From positions 124,001 to 188,000 of the forward strand of contig UBPA01000014.1 of assembly GCA_900467185.1 (NCBI GenBank): 64,000 nucleotides of DNA, read 5' to 3'. The notes beneath the pieces were generated by a model. The model made no database searches. It was not told where the DNA came from and saw only the letters and a list, made by a program, of their open reading frames with translations. Position 1 is the stretch's first letter. Every line of letters starts with the position of its first letter. Positions 52,727 through 61,107 of this stretch are shown here, one piece after another. This DNA is from Hyphomicrobiales bacterium (GTDB lineage Bacteria > Pseudomonadota > Alphaproteobacteria > Rhizobiales > Rhizobiaceae). The position numbers and the translations under genes were made by a program.

Positions 52727-53874
52727 TTGACCACCTTCAGCGCTGCCGGATGCGGGGCTGCCGCTCTCTTCAGCATCGAGCGGACAAGATAGGGATCGGC
52801 CTCGATCGTCTCCTCGGCGCTCTGAAGCAGGGTGAACCCGCCCTCCTCGTCCGAAAGACCGAGATGCGGCCGGAATGCAGCATGATGGGTACGCGGATCG
52901 ATCCCGATGGGGCCCGCAGGCGTGTCGAACAGCCTGGATGTCGCGACCTTCCGCACGGCCTCCGGTGCGTCCGTCCCGGCATCGGCGATCGACCGGGCAA
53001 GGATCGACATTGCCGTGTAGGCCGCCGTGAAGGGTGTCGAGATCCGCCGGCCGGCGCCCTGGCGCGCAGCCATCCGCGCCTTGAAGGCGTGGTTATCGGG
53101 CGTGTCCAGCCGGTCGAAATAGATCGCCGTCGCAATGTGGCCGCGCCGCGCCTCGGGGCTCAGCCCCTCCAGATCGCTTTCCGACAGGTTGCAGGCGACG
53201 ATCGGCGGCGCATCGGAATGGCTTTTGCGAAACGTGCCATAGGCCTCGATGAAGGCCGTTGCCGACTGGCCGACGAGGTTGCTGAGAATGAAGTCCGGCT
53301 TCTTCTGCCGGATCTCGGTCACGAGATGATCGACCTCCGTAGCGCCGAGCGGCACGTAGCGATCCGAGACCACCTGGCCTCCGGATGCCTCGGTGATCTC
53401 CCGCGCGATACGGCTGATCTCCCAACCCCAGATGTAGTTCGAGCCGACGATGAAGGCCCGGCGACCGTAGCGTGGCAGGACGTAATCGAAGAGGGGCAGC
53501 AGGTGCTGGTTCGGACAGGGACCGAGATAGACGGCGCTGTCGCTCGCCTCGTAGCCCTCGTAGGGAAAGGCGTACCAGAGAAGCGCGCCATGGCGCTCTA
53601 CGACCGGCAGCACGTCCTTGCGGCTCCACGAGGTCAGTGTCCCGATGATATGGCGGCAACCGACATCGCGGATCGCGGACTGCGCAAGCCCCGCATAGGC
53701 CTCCGCCCGACCGCAGGGATCGTCGATCTTGGCAGCGATGCCGAAGCCATAGGCGGGATCCGCATTGATCTCCGCGACGGCTGCCAGTGCACCGCTCACC
53801 GCTTCGCGACCCAGCGCCGCATAGGGGCCCGTGGTCGAATAGAGGATGGAGACGGGCGCCGTCTTAAGCGTCAT
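52723..53874 (-). CDS. AmiC-like periplasmic-binding-fold ligand sensor
   Basis: Starting at ATG 53874 the protein has 383 residues, close to AmiC, and begins MTLKTAPVSILYSTTGPYAA. Family landmarks are VLPVVERHGALLWYAFPYEG, PNQHLLPLFDYVLPRYG and VGSNYIWGWE, which match the AmiC ligand-binding core. No signal peptide is seen at this start, as expected for a cytoplasmic sensor. Starts up to 54021 are in frame but would translate through the terminator hairpin at 53957-53995. It probably sequesters the ANTAR protein encoded next until an amide or similar ligand binds. Confidence 0.85.
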   Translation of the reverse strand: MTLKTAPVSILYSTTGPYAALGREAVSGALAAVAEINADPAYGFGIAAKIDDPCGRAEAYAGLAQSAIRDVGCRHIIGTLTSWSRKDVLPVVERHGALLWYAFPYEGYEASDSAVYLGPCPNQHLLPLFDYVLPRYGRRAFIVGSNYIWGWEISRIAREITEASGGQVVSDRYVPLGATEVDHLVTEIRQKKPDFILSNLVGQSATAFIEAYGTFRKSHSDAPPIVACNLSESDLEGLSPEARRGHIATAIYFDRLDTPDNHAFKARMAARQGAGRRISTPFTAAYTAMSILARSIADAGTDAPEAVRKVATSRLFDTPAGPIGIDPRTHHAAFRPHLGLSDEEGGFTLLQSAEETIEADPYLVRSMLKRAAAPHPAALKVVK

Positions 53875-53956
53875 TTCGAACAACATCTTTCCCGAGGGCA
53901 TGCGCCGTCGATCATCCGGTTCAGGCTTCGCCACCGGCATCGCGGTCGCCGAAAAC

Positions 53957-53995
53957 AAAAAAAGCCCCGAACCGCGTGAAGCGGTGTTCGGGGCT
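53957..53995 (-). terminator. Intrinsic terminator or attenuator before the AmiC/ANTAR operon
   Basis: On the minus strand AGCCCCGAAC pairs perfectly with GTTCGGGGCT (inner CGC/GCG extends it) and is followed at once by seven Ts, a textbook intrinsic terminator. It lies about 80 bases before the AmiC-like start and 215 bases after the end of the GGDEF-EAL gene. A small stem GGC-AATCGA-GCC just upstream has a six-base loop and shares its 3' arm with the terminator. The structure is certain; whether it is an ANTAR-controlled attenuator or the end of the upstream gene is open. Confidence 0.8.
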
Positions 53996-54032
53996 CGATT
54001 GCCATCGGCGTCCAACGCCATGTGTCGGTCCC

Positions 54033-54061
54033 ACGCTACGATAAGGACGGATTTCGGTCAA
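54033..54061 (-). promoter_or_regulatory. Candidate promoter for AmiC/ANTAR operon leader
   Basis: On the minus strand TTGACC (54061-54056) and TAGCGT (54038-54033) are separated by 17 bases. The -35 matches five of six consensus positions; the -10 is weak. Transcription from here would give a short leader of roughly 70 bases ending at the terminator at 53957-53995, as needed for antitermination control. Confidence 0.28.
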
Positions 54062-54210
54062 TTCCATTTCTGCTCATTTTCTATTCATCCAAGCTTTGTT
54101 TCATGGATGGAACGGGATGAGCCGGACCGGCGCTCGGTCGGATCGTCCTCGCGTGCGCGGCGCGTCGTTGCCCGATGGCGGAGATTCGTGCGCCTGGATC
54201 TACCTTCCGG

Positions 54211-56199
54211 CTATCGCGAGACGACCACCAGCTTCGGGAGCTGCCGGATAGGGCGCAGGCTCGAGGCGGGTGCGGGGCGGCCGACATAGTAACCCTGCAT
54301 CAGGTCGATCTTCAGGCGGTGCATGAGCGAGAAATGCTCCTCCGTTTCCACGCCTTCGACGAGGATCGTCGCACCGCGATTGCGCGCGAGACGCAGGATA
54401 TCGTCGAGCATGGCGCAGCCGCGCTGGGTGTCGCAGTCGTGCAGGAAGGACTTATCGATCTTGATGCAGTCGAAATCGATGAGGCGAAGCCAGGAGAGAC
54501 CGGCAAAGCCCGTGCCGAAATCGTCGAGCCAGATCTTGATGCCGAGGGCGCGCAGGTCGCTGATGCAGCGCAGCAGGCTCGAATGGATCTCCATGTCCTG
54601 CCCTTCGGTAATTTCGAAGGCGAGGCGATCCCCGGTGATGCAGAACTCGTCCAGCGTCTTCGCCACGAAGGACACGAAACCGGGCGTCTTCAGCTGCAGC
54701 GGCGAGACGTTGACACTGGCGACGGGCGCGAGATTGGTGACCAGCAGCTCCTCGCAGACGCGACGCAGAGCCCACTGCCCGAGATTGACGATCGCACCGG
54801 ACCGCTCGGCCGCCGGAATGAACAGCGACGGGGAGATGAAGGCGCCATCCGACATTTTCAGCCGCATCAGCGCTTCATAGGCATAGGTCTTGCCCGTCGC
54901 CACATCCTGCAGCGGCTGATAGACCATCGACACGAGGCCCTGCGGTACGGCGATCTTGAGAAGGGCGGCGATGTTTTCGCCGTCGTCACGGTTGTTCGGA
55001 TCGTTGGCATGGAACAGCTTGACGCAGTTGCGACCCGACGCCTTGGCACTGTAGAGCGCACGGTCCGCCTGGTGGATCACCTTCTCGACCTTGGAGAGGG
55101 TACGATCCGCGGTAAAGGCCGCTCCGACGCTGACCGTGACCTTCGATGTCCCGTCGCGCCGCTGTTCGTGCAACAGACCGAGATCCTCGACCGTTTTGCG
55201 AATGGCTTCGCAGAGCGCGGCCGTCTGCTGCTCTGAGACCGCATAGGCCAGAAGGATGAACTCTTCGCCACCAAACCGGCCGACGGAGGCCTTATGCTCC
55301 TCGGCAAGCGCGCGGAGCGCCTGCGCGACCAGCACGAGACACTTGTCGCCTTCGAGATGGCCGTAATAGTCATTGTATCGTTTGAAGAAATCCACATCGA
55401 CCAGGATGACGGCGAAGGTGCGCCCGGCCTGCTGCCAGTCCCGCCAGACGTCGCGCAGACGGTTGTCGATCGCGCGCCGGTTGGCAAGGCCCGTCAGGGG
55501 ATCGGTATGGGACAGCCGCAACAGGGCCTCGCCGCGCTCGGCCGCCTGGCGATGCTGGGCTTTGGCCTCCAATGCGTTCAAAAAGACGTTGTAGCGCTCC
55601 AGATTGAGCTTCCAGTTCACATACGAGGTGAAGATGAAACAGGAGAGGCAGAAGAGCCCGAACGTGAACTTGTAGCTGTATCCGACATTGGGAAACCAGA
55701 CGAGCCCGGCCAGGAAGATCAGCACGATGATGCCTGAGGCGACGACGGAGATGCGGAACGGGAAATTGAAGAAGAGGTTCACGCTCATCATGAAGATGGC
55801 GCCGAACACCATGTAGTAGGACATGACGACCGAGTGTTCGCTCATCATGCTCGGCACGAGCCAGCCGGCATAGGCGAAGATGAGCGCGAGTGCGGCCGTG
55901 CTATCGACGGCGTCGGCCGTCGATGCCCGCCGCATCTGCCATTCCAGCGCGATCAGCATGATGATGGAAATCGTGAAGCGCGCGCCGACGACATAAGGCG
56001 CGACGTCGCCGATCAGCAGGATATCGCTGATCGAGAAGACGAGATAGACGAGCACGGCAGCCCAGAGCCCGCGGCGCGTAGACTGCTTGTGCGCGTTCTC
56101 GCCGTGCCGCTTGTAGAGCTCGCGAAGGGTAACCTTCGGCTGCTGCAGCGGATCTCTCGATGCGCCGAACTCGATGGTGTCGGTCGACTTGTGCGTCAT
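54211..56199 (-). CDS. Membrane GGDEF-EAL cyclic-di-GMP signalling protein
   Basis: The 662-residue protein has a short polar N-terminus and then about five or six membrane segments (about 45-200). A GGDEF domain follows with GRFGGEEFILLAY and no RxxD inhibitory site just before it. The EAL domain carries YEALMRLK, FEITEGQD, DDFGTGFAGLSWL, KIDKSF, EGVETEEHF and QGYYVGR. Both catalytic signatures look intact, so it could both make and degrade c-di-GMP. GGTGGAGAG precedes the start. It is divergent from the methyltransferase at 56491. The signal sensed by the membrane region is unknown. Confidence 0.92.
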   Translation of the reverse strand: MTHKSTDTIEFGASRDPLQQPKVTLRELYKRHGENAHKQSTRRGLWAAVLVYLVFSISDILLIGDVAPYVVGARFTISIIMLIALEWQMRRASTADAVDSTAALALIFAYAGWLVPSMMSEHSVVMSYYMVFGAIFMMSVNLFFNFPFRISVVASGIIVLIFLAGLVWFPNVGYSYKFTFGLFCLSCFIFTSYVNWKLNLERYNVFLNALEAKAQHRQAAERGEALLRLSHTDPLTGLANRRAIDNRLRDVWRDWQQAGRTFAVILVDVDFFKRYNDYYGHLEGDKCLVLVAQALRALAEEHKASVGRFGGEEFILLAYAVSEQQTAALCEAIRKTVEDLGLLHEQRRDGTSKVTVSVGAAFTADRTLSKVEKVIHQADRALYSAKASGRNCVKLFHANDPNNRDDGENIAALLKIAVPQGLVSMVYQPLQDVATGKTYAYEALMRLKMSDGAFISPSLFIPAAERSGAIVNLGQWALRRVCEELLVTNLAPVASVNVSPLQLKTPGFVSFVAKTLDEFCITGDRLAFEITEGQDMEIHSSLLRCISDLRALGIKIWLDDFGTGFAGLSWLRLIDFDCIKIDKSFLHDCDTQRGCAMLDDILRLARNRGATILVEGVETEEHFSLMHRLKIDLMQGYYVGRPAPASSLRPIRQLPKLVVVSR

Positions 56200-56461
56200 G
56201 CACTCTCCACCGCTTTCATTGCTGTGCCGAATTTATGCACCGGTACCGTGCGATCGAGCCCCTGAACGGATGGTCACGACAGACGGTTTCAATGTTTTAT
56301 CACGCTTACGAATGTCGCGGCAAACATTAGCGAAAACGGCTTAACACTTCCTTTCCACAGGCTTGAGCCCCTGTGCCGCAACGGCGCAGCTGTGCCATTA
56401 ACCAACAAATCGGAACGTCCATGCATTTCCAGACAATTTGAGTCATCTCTTACGCGTCTTG

Positions 56462-56478
56462 TTAACCCAACGGTAACC
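56462..56478 (+). promoter_or_regulatory. Near-match to CtrA box before methyltransferase gene
   Basis: TTAA (56462-56465), seven bases, then GTAA (56473-56476) differ by one base from the alphaproteobacterial CtrA consensus TTAA-N7-TTAA. Another TTAACC lies at 56398-56403. The site is only 13-29 bases before the GTG start, so it could act as a repressor site. Short motif; moderate to low weight. Confidence 0.25.
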
Positions 56479-56490
56479 AAAGGACGTAGC

Positions 56491-57531
56491 GTGAAGAACC
56501 CACTCGCCGCTTTTGACGGGCAAAGCCTGATCACCCCGACCGCTGTGAAGCGGGAGGTTTTCCCGGCCGGCGCGCCGGCCGACGAACGGCAACTCCGGAT
56601 CGCCAGGGACGAATTGACGCTGATTTTGCAGGTTGCCTCGCAACAGATTCAGGCCGATCGCAGTCCCGATCTGATCATCGATCGCCTGATCCGCTCCCTT
56701 CACGAGAGCCGCGAAAAGTACCGGGCCGTATGGCCTGACCTCATTACCATGGTCCAGGACCATCCGGTGGCCGCCTATTTCCACAACGACCCGTTCACCC
56801 GCTGGTCCTTCGAAAAGCCGCGCGGCTATTCCGGGGATGCCAGCCTGATCGACTTCATCTATGGACACCCGGATATCGCAGCCGACGTCGAGCGCGCCAC
56901 GCCGCTCGGGCGCACGCTCTACGAATACACGCGCAACGCCCCGTCCGCCGTGGCGGTGCGGGAACGTCGCGATCTGCTGACGCGCACCGTGGATGAAACG
57001 GCGGCGAGGCTCGGACCGGAAACGGAAGTGCTCGCTGTCGCGGCGGGGCATCTACGCGAGGCCGAGACGTCCCGCGCCGTGCGGGAGCGCGGACTCAAGC
57101 GATGGGTGGCGCTCGATCAGGACCCTCTGAGCGTGGGCCGCACCATGCGCGACTTCAACGGAACGCCGATCGACGCGATGGATGGCTCGGTTCGCGGGCT
57201 TTTGAAGAACGACTATCGTCTCGGGCAGTTCGATCTAATCTATGCGGCCGGCCTCTACGACTATCTGGCCGACAAGGTCGCGGTGAAGCTGACGCAGACG
57301 TGCCTGTCGATGCTGAAGCCGGGGGGAACGTTCCTGTTTGCCAACTTCTCCACCGAGGTTCCCGACGACGGCTACATGGAGACGATGATGAACTGGACGC
57401 TTCTCTTGCGGTCGCAATCGGAAATGTGGGCGATCATCGAGGCGAGCCTCGACGGGCAGCAGGCGGAGAAGAGCGTCTTCTTCGGTGCCAACCGCAACAT
57501 CATCTACGGCACCATCCGCAAGCCGTCCTAA
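56491..57531 (+). CDS. SAM-dependent methyltransferase-like protein
   Basis: GTG 56491 with AAAGGA six bases upstream is chosen over an ATG 99 bases earlier. The 346-residue protein has an N-terminal helical part, a FEKPRGYSGDASLIDFIY block and a class I Rossmann region: EVLAVAAGHLREAE (motif I, with a non-canonical GxG), WVALDQDPLSV and QFDLIYAAGLYDYLAD, then MLKPGGTFLFANF. The RGYxGDA segment resembles proteins annotated as 3-hydroxypalmitate methyl ester (extracellular factor) synthases, but that is a weak link. Its substrate is unknown. It is divergent from the GGDEF-EAL gene. Confidence 0.78.
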   Translation: MKNPLAAFDGQSLITPTAVKREVFPAGAPADERQLRIARDELTLILQVASQQIQADRSPDLIIDRLIRSLHESREKYRAVWPDLITMVQDHPVAAYFHNDPFTRWSFEKPRGYSGDASLIDFIYGHPDIAADVERATPLGRTLYEYTRNAPSAVAVRERRDLLTRTVDETAARLGPETEVLAVAAGHLREAETSRAVRERGLKRWVALDQDPLSVGRTMRDFNGTPIDAMDGSVRGLLKNDYRLGQFDLIYAAGLYDYLADKVAVKLTQTCLSMLKPGGTFLFANFSTEVPDDGYMETMMNWTLLLRSQSEMWAIIEASLDGQQAEKSVFFGANRNIIYGTIRKPS

Positions 57532-57553
57532 ACGCCCCCCAAGGCGCATCTCC

Positions 57554-57575
57554 TTCGGCCGCTCAGGCGGCCGAA
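57554..57575 (+). other. 9 bp hairpin after the methyltransferase gene
   Basis: TTCGGCCGC and GCGGCCGAA form a perfect stem around TCAG, 23 bases after the methyltransferase stop. It lacks a T-tract, so it may be a weak terminator or an mRNA end structure separating this gene from the small gene at 57668. Confidence 0.4.
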
Positions 57576-57667
57576 CTTGCGATAGAATTGCAGACGCGAA
57601 AAGATGGGGTTACCCTGAAACTCTTTTCGGTCCGTCCTCGTCTTCCTCCACCTGGTCCGGAGGAAAA

Positions 57668-57937
57668 ATGCATATTACGAGAGCGCAGTGGCTCAGTCTG
57701 GCGTCGGAACGGCACTCCCTGAGGCACATCTACAGCCTGTGCCTGCTCGTCCATGGTGGCGATATCTTCAGCTACAAGGAACGACACCTCGCCGGTCGTC
57801 TGATCCACAAGCTCGACGGCATCGTGCATCTGGCGATGGCGCCGAGCGACGACGCAAAGGTCATCGCAGGAGAATTCTCGCTCCTGGAAAGCCAGGTCGC
57901 CAAACGTCTGGAGCGCTTCGAGCCGCCGCGGCGATGA
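57668..57937 (+). CDS. Small hypothetical protein (89 aa)
   Basis: The ATG follows CCGGAGGAAAA, a strong ribosome binding site, which fixes the start. The product begins MHITRAQWLSLASERHSLRH, is mostly helical by eye, has no signal peptide or membrane span, and ends FEPPRR. It is separated from the methyltransferase by about 136 bases with a hairpin. It converges on the ABC ATPase gene, whose end is 21 bases away. I do not recognise the family. Confidence 0.65.
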   Translation: MHITRAQWLSLASERHSLRHIYSLCLLVHGGDIFSYKERHLAGRLIHKLDGIVHLAMAPSDDAKVIAGEFSLLESQVAKRLERFEPPRR

Positions 57938-57958
57938 CCGCGCAGCGCCGACGCGCCC

Positions 57959-59122
57959 TCACATGCCCTGCCGCAGGCGCAGGCCGGCGTCATCGAACAG
58001 ACGGATCGTCTCCATCGACCAGGACAGCACGATCCGCTCGCCGGGCCTGACCGCAACGGGTGACCGGTACTCGACCGTGACCGTCTGACCATCGGCAAGC
58101 TGGCAATAGAGATATTGCGTCCCGCCGAGATACTCCGAGAAATCGACGCTTGCCGTCAGCGAGCGGCCATCGACGGCGGTCTGGCCGACCGTCAGATGTT
58201 CGGGCCGGATCCCGAAGGTGACGTCCGCCCCGCTTTTTCCCGATGCGGTCGGGAACGGCGCCCCGAGCGTCGCATCGGCCAGCGTCAGGCTGTCGCGACC
58301 CGTGCGCCGCGCCTTCAGGAGATTCATCCGCGGCGAACCGATGAAGCCGGCGACGAAGCTGTTGGCCGGGTCTTCGTAGATTTCGCGCGGGCTGCCGACC
58401 TGCTCGATCCGCCCTTCGCGCAGAACCACGATCATGTCCGCCAGCGTCATCGCTTCCGTCTGGTCGTGCGTCACGTAGATCATCGTATTGCCGAGCTCGC
58501 GGTGAAGCCTGGCGATCTCGATGCGCATGGAGACGCGAAGCTCGGCGTCGAGGTTCGACAACGGCTCGTCGAACAGGAAGACGTCCGGTTTGCGCACGAT
58601 GGCGCGGCCGATGGCAACGCGCTGGCGCTGGCCGCCGGAAAGCTGTCCTGGACGCCGGTCGAGAAGATGATCGGTCTTGAGGATGGCGGAGGCCGCCGTG
58701 ACGCGGCGGTCGATCTCCGCCTTCGGCGTATTCGCCATCTTCAGGCCGAAGGCGAGGTTGTCGCGAACGCTCATATGGGGATAGAGCGCATAGGACTGGA
58801 AGACCATCGCAATGCCGCGATCCGACGGGTCGAGATCGGTCACGTCGCGCCCCTTGATGGCGATCAGCCCGTCGGAAACCTCCTCGAGCCCCGCGATCAT
58901 CCGCAGCAACGTGGATTTGCCGCAGCCGGACGGCCCGACGAAGACGGTGAAGGCACCCTCCGGGATCGACAGGTCGATCCCGTGGATGATGTCGAGATGG
59001 CCGAAGGATTTCCGAACGCCCGACAGGCGAACGCCCCCGGTTGCAGCGCCGTCGTCGCCCAGGGGCGCGGCGGCCGCGCCGCCGGCCCATGCGGGCGAAC
59101 CGGTCTCCGGAGCGAGGCTCAT
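57959..59122 (-). CDS. ABC sugar importer ATPase, UgpC/MalK type
   Basis: ATG 59122 with GGGAGGGG upstream gives 387 residues. About 35 Ala/Gly-rich residues precede the nucleotide-binding domain, an unusual N-terminal tail. Walker A GPSGCGKST, Q-loop FQSYALYPHM, signature LSGGQRQRVAIGRAI, Walker B FLFDEPLSNLD and H-loop VTHDQTEA are all present, followed by a TOBE-type domain. It overlaps the end of the GH127 gene by four bases and is the last gene of the operon. Confidence 0.93.
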   Translation of the reverse strand: MSLAPETGSPAWAGGAAAAPLGDDGAATGGVRLSGVRKSFGHLDIIHGIDLSIPEGAFTVFVGPSGCGKSTLLRMIAGLEEVSDGLIAIKGRDVTDLDPSDRGIAMVFQSYALYPHMSVRDNLAFGLKMANTPKAEIDRRVTAASAILKTDHLLDRRPGQLSGGQRQRVAIGRAIVRKPDVFLFDEPLSNLDAELRVSMRIEIARLHRELGNTMIYVTHDQTEAMTLADMIVVLREGRIEQVGSPREIYEDPANSFVAGFIGSPRMNLLKARRTGRDSLTLADATLGAPFPTASGKSGADVTFGIRPEHLTVGQTAVDGRSLTASVDFSEYLGGTQYLYCQLADGQTVTVEYRSPVAVRPGERIVLSWSMETIRLFDDAGLRLRQGM

Positions 59123-61080
59123 TTCACCCCTCCCTTGCCGTCGCGCATCCACACCAGCATTTCGCCCGGCTCCCGGTTGTCCCAGAGATGATAGGGGACG
59201 AAACGCGCCGTCACTTTCGTGGCCTGCGGCGGCGTCTCGCGATAGAGCGTTTCGCCCCAATCGGCCTCGTCCCGCTCCGCCGCGATCTCGAGCGCGACTG
59301 CATCGTTCAGTCCGGGCACCGGCCGCTCGGTCGCGGATGCCGGCTCGCCGGTGATCGTCAGCCGTTGCAGGCCGCTGCCGTTATCCGTCTCTTCCGTGCA
59401 GTAGACCAGCGGTCCGCGCACCAGCGCGACGCGCCCGGCGTCCTGCCGGATCAGCGGATTGGCCCTGAGAAGACGCGGTGCGAGCGGCAGGTCGAGCGCG
59501 ATCTCGTCCCTGTCGGACCATTCGCGCTCGATCCGCGCATAGCCATCGACCATCACCTGGTCGAGTTCGACTGGTACGCCGTTGATCGAGAGCATCGCTC
59601 CCTTGCACCATGCGGGAATGCGCAGCGACAGCGTGAAGCGGGCAGGCTTGGCGAGACCGACATCGAAACGGATGGCCCCATCCCAGGGATAGCGCGTTTC
59701 CTGGGACAGCGAGACCGCTTCACCGGATATCTCGAACTGCGCCTTGCCTTCTCCATAGAGGTGGACCGCGATCTCGTCGTCCGAGACGGCATACATATAG
59801 GAGCCGATGGAAGCGAGCAGCCGGGCGATGTTCGGCGGGCAGCACGGGCACGGATGCCACGTCCAGCGATGGTGCTTGCCGGCGCTTTCCAGCGGGTTAT
59901 CGTAGAAGAAGCGCGTTCCGTCGAGCGAGAGACCCACCATCGCGCCGTTGTAGAGCGCCTGCTCCATGATATCGGCATAGCGCCGGTCGGGCCCCCGGCC
60001 GAGCATGCGCGCGGCCCAGAAGACGATGCCGACCGAGGCACAGGTTTCGTTATAGGCGCTTTCGTTCGGCATGTCGTACGGGTCGGTGAACCCCTCGTTC
60101 GCCGCAGAGGGACCGATGCCGCCGGTGACGTACATCTGCCGCGTGACGAGATCGCTCCAGAGCGTTTCGAGCGCGCCCGTCAGGCTGTCGTCGCTATATT
60201 CCGTCGCGATGTCGGCCATGCCGGAATAGAGGTACATAGCACGCACGGCATGGCCGACGACCCGGGTCTGCGCGCGCACCGGCTGGTGCGACTGGTTGTA
60301 CTCGAAGCTGTGAAAGACGAACTTCTTTGCCTCGCGACCGTCGCGTTTCGCCTCCTCGATGAAGAAGTGCGGCTCCGTGCCGCGTTCGTCGATGAAGTAT
60401 TTGGAGAGGTCGAGATACTTCTGCTCGCCGGTCGCGCGGGCGAGCTTGACCAGCGCCAGCTCGATTTCCTCATGCCCGTCATAGCCGGGAATCTGGCCTT
60501 CGCCATGGCCGAAGACGGTGATCATATAGTCCGCGAAGCGGGCCATGACGTCGAGAAGCTTGCGCTTGCCCGTTGCCTGGTAATAGGCGACGGCGCCTTC
60601 GATCAGATGGCCGGCGCAGTAGAGTTCGTGAAAATCGCGCAGGTTCGTCCACCGGCGGCCGGGCTGCACGCGCTGGAACCAGGCGTTGAGATAGCCATCC
60701 TCGTCCTGCAGCCTTTCATAGAGATCGGCGATCTGGTCGACGCGGGCTTCGAGCGCGGGGTTGGGCGAGCGGAACAGCGAATAGGCGACGGTCTCGATCG
60801 ACTTGCCCAGATCGCTGTCCCAGAACATCTGGGTGGAGCCGTCCCAGGGCTGGATCGGCAGCACGACGCCCGGGCTCGGGAGGCTGACGTCGATCGCGGT
60901 GAGCATGCCGGCCTCGACGCAACGGTCGAGCAGCGTCTGCGCCGTCGTCGCGCAGATGGCATCCTGTCGCTCGCCGAACAGGCCACCAAGCGTGACGCTC
61001 GGCACCGGCAGCGGCCGGAACTTGCGGTCTTTGCGGGAATGGGGGCGGGTCTGGGTCTCGGTGTGAACGTTGCTATCCAT
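59119..61080 (-). CDS. Glycoside hydrolase family 127 (beta-L-arabinofuranosidase, DUF1680)
   Basis: ATG 61080 is used; a GTG three codons upstream is an alternative. The 653-residue protein carries the complete GH127 active-site set at the known spacing: Glu in NEGFTD (about residue 329, acid/base), ETC (Glu about 345, Cys about 347) and CPCCPPN (Cys about 413-414). In characterised members these cysteines and glutamate bind zinc and one cysteine is the nucleophile. No signal peptide is seen, so it acts in the cytoplasm on imported arabino-oligosaccharides, probably plant-derived. It lies between the importer permeases and ATPase in one operon. Confidence 0.93.
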   Translation of the reverse strand: MDSNVHTETQTRPHSRKDRKFRPLPVPSVTLGGLFGERQDAICATTAQTLLDRCVEAGMLTAIDVSLPSPGVVLPIQPWDGSTQMFWDSDLGKSIETVAYSLFRSPNPALEARVDQIADLYERLQDEDGYLNAWFQRVQPGRRWTNLRDFHELYCAGHLIEGAVAYYQATGKRKLLDVMARFADYMITVFGHGEGQIPGYDGHEEIELALVKLARATGEQKYLDLSKYFIDERGTEPHFFIEEAKRDGREAKKFVFHSFEYNQSHQPVRAQTRVVGHAVRAMYLYSGMADIATEYSDDSLTGALETLWSDLVTRQMYVTGGIGPSAANEGFTDPYDMPNESAYNETCASVGIVFWAARMLGRGPDRRYADIMEQALYNGAMVGLSLDGTRFFYDNPLESAGKHHRWTWHPCPCCPPNIARLLASIGSYMYAVSDDEIAVHLYGEGKAQFEISGEAVSLSQETRYPWDGAIRFDVGLAKPARFTLSLRIPAWCKGAMLSINGVPVELDQVMVDGYARIEREWSDRDEIALDLPLAPRLLRANPLIRQDAGRVALVRGPLVYCTEETDNGSGLQRLTITGEPASATERPVPGLNDAVALEIAAERDEADWGETLYRETPPQATKVTARFVPYHLWDNREPGEMLVWMRDGKGGVK

Positions 61081-61107
61081 GGTTTTCACTTTCGGAAGGA
61101 GGAGGCA

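Noticed and set aside
49475-52792. 1,105-codon open frame opposite the dipeptide-type binding protein and AmiC/ANTAR genes
   Set aside because: Shadow frame of high-GC coding DNA: Arg/His/Asp/Val-rich composition, no domain, and it covers several well-supported genes on the other strand.
53875-54021. Longer AmiC-like protein starting at 54021
   Set aside because: Translation would run through the terminator hairpin and give a 49-residue tail unlike the family; ATG 53874 gives AmiC length and N-terminus.
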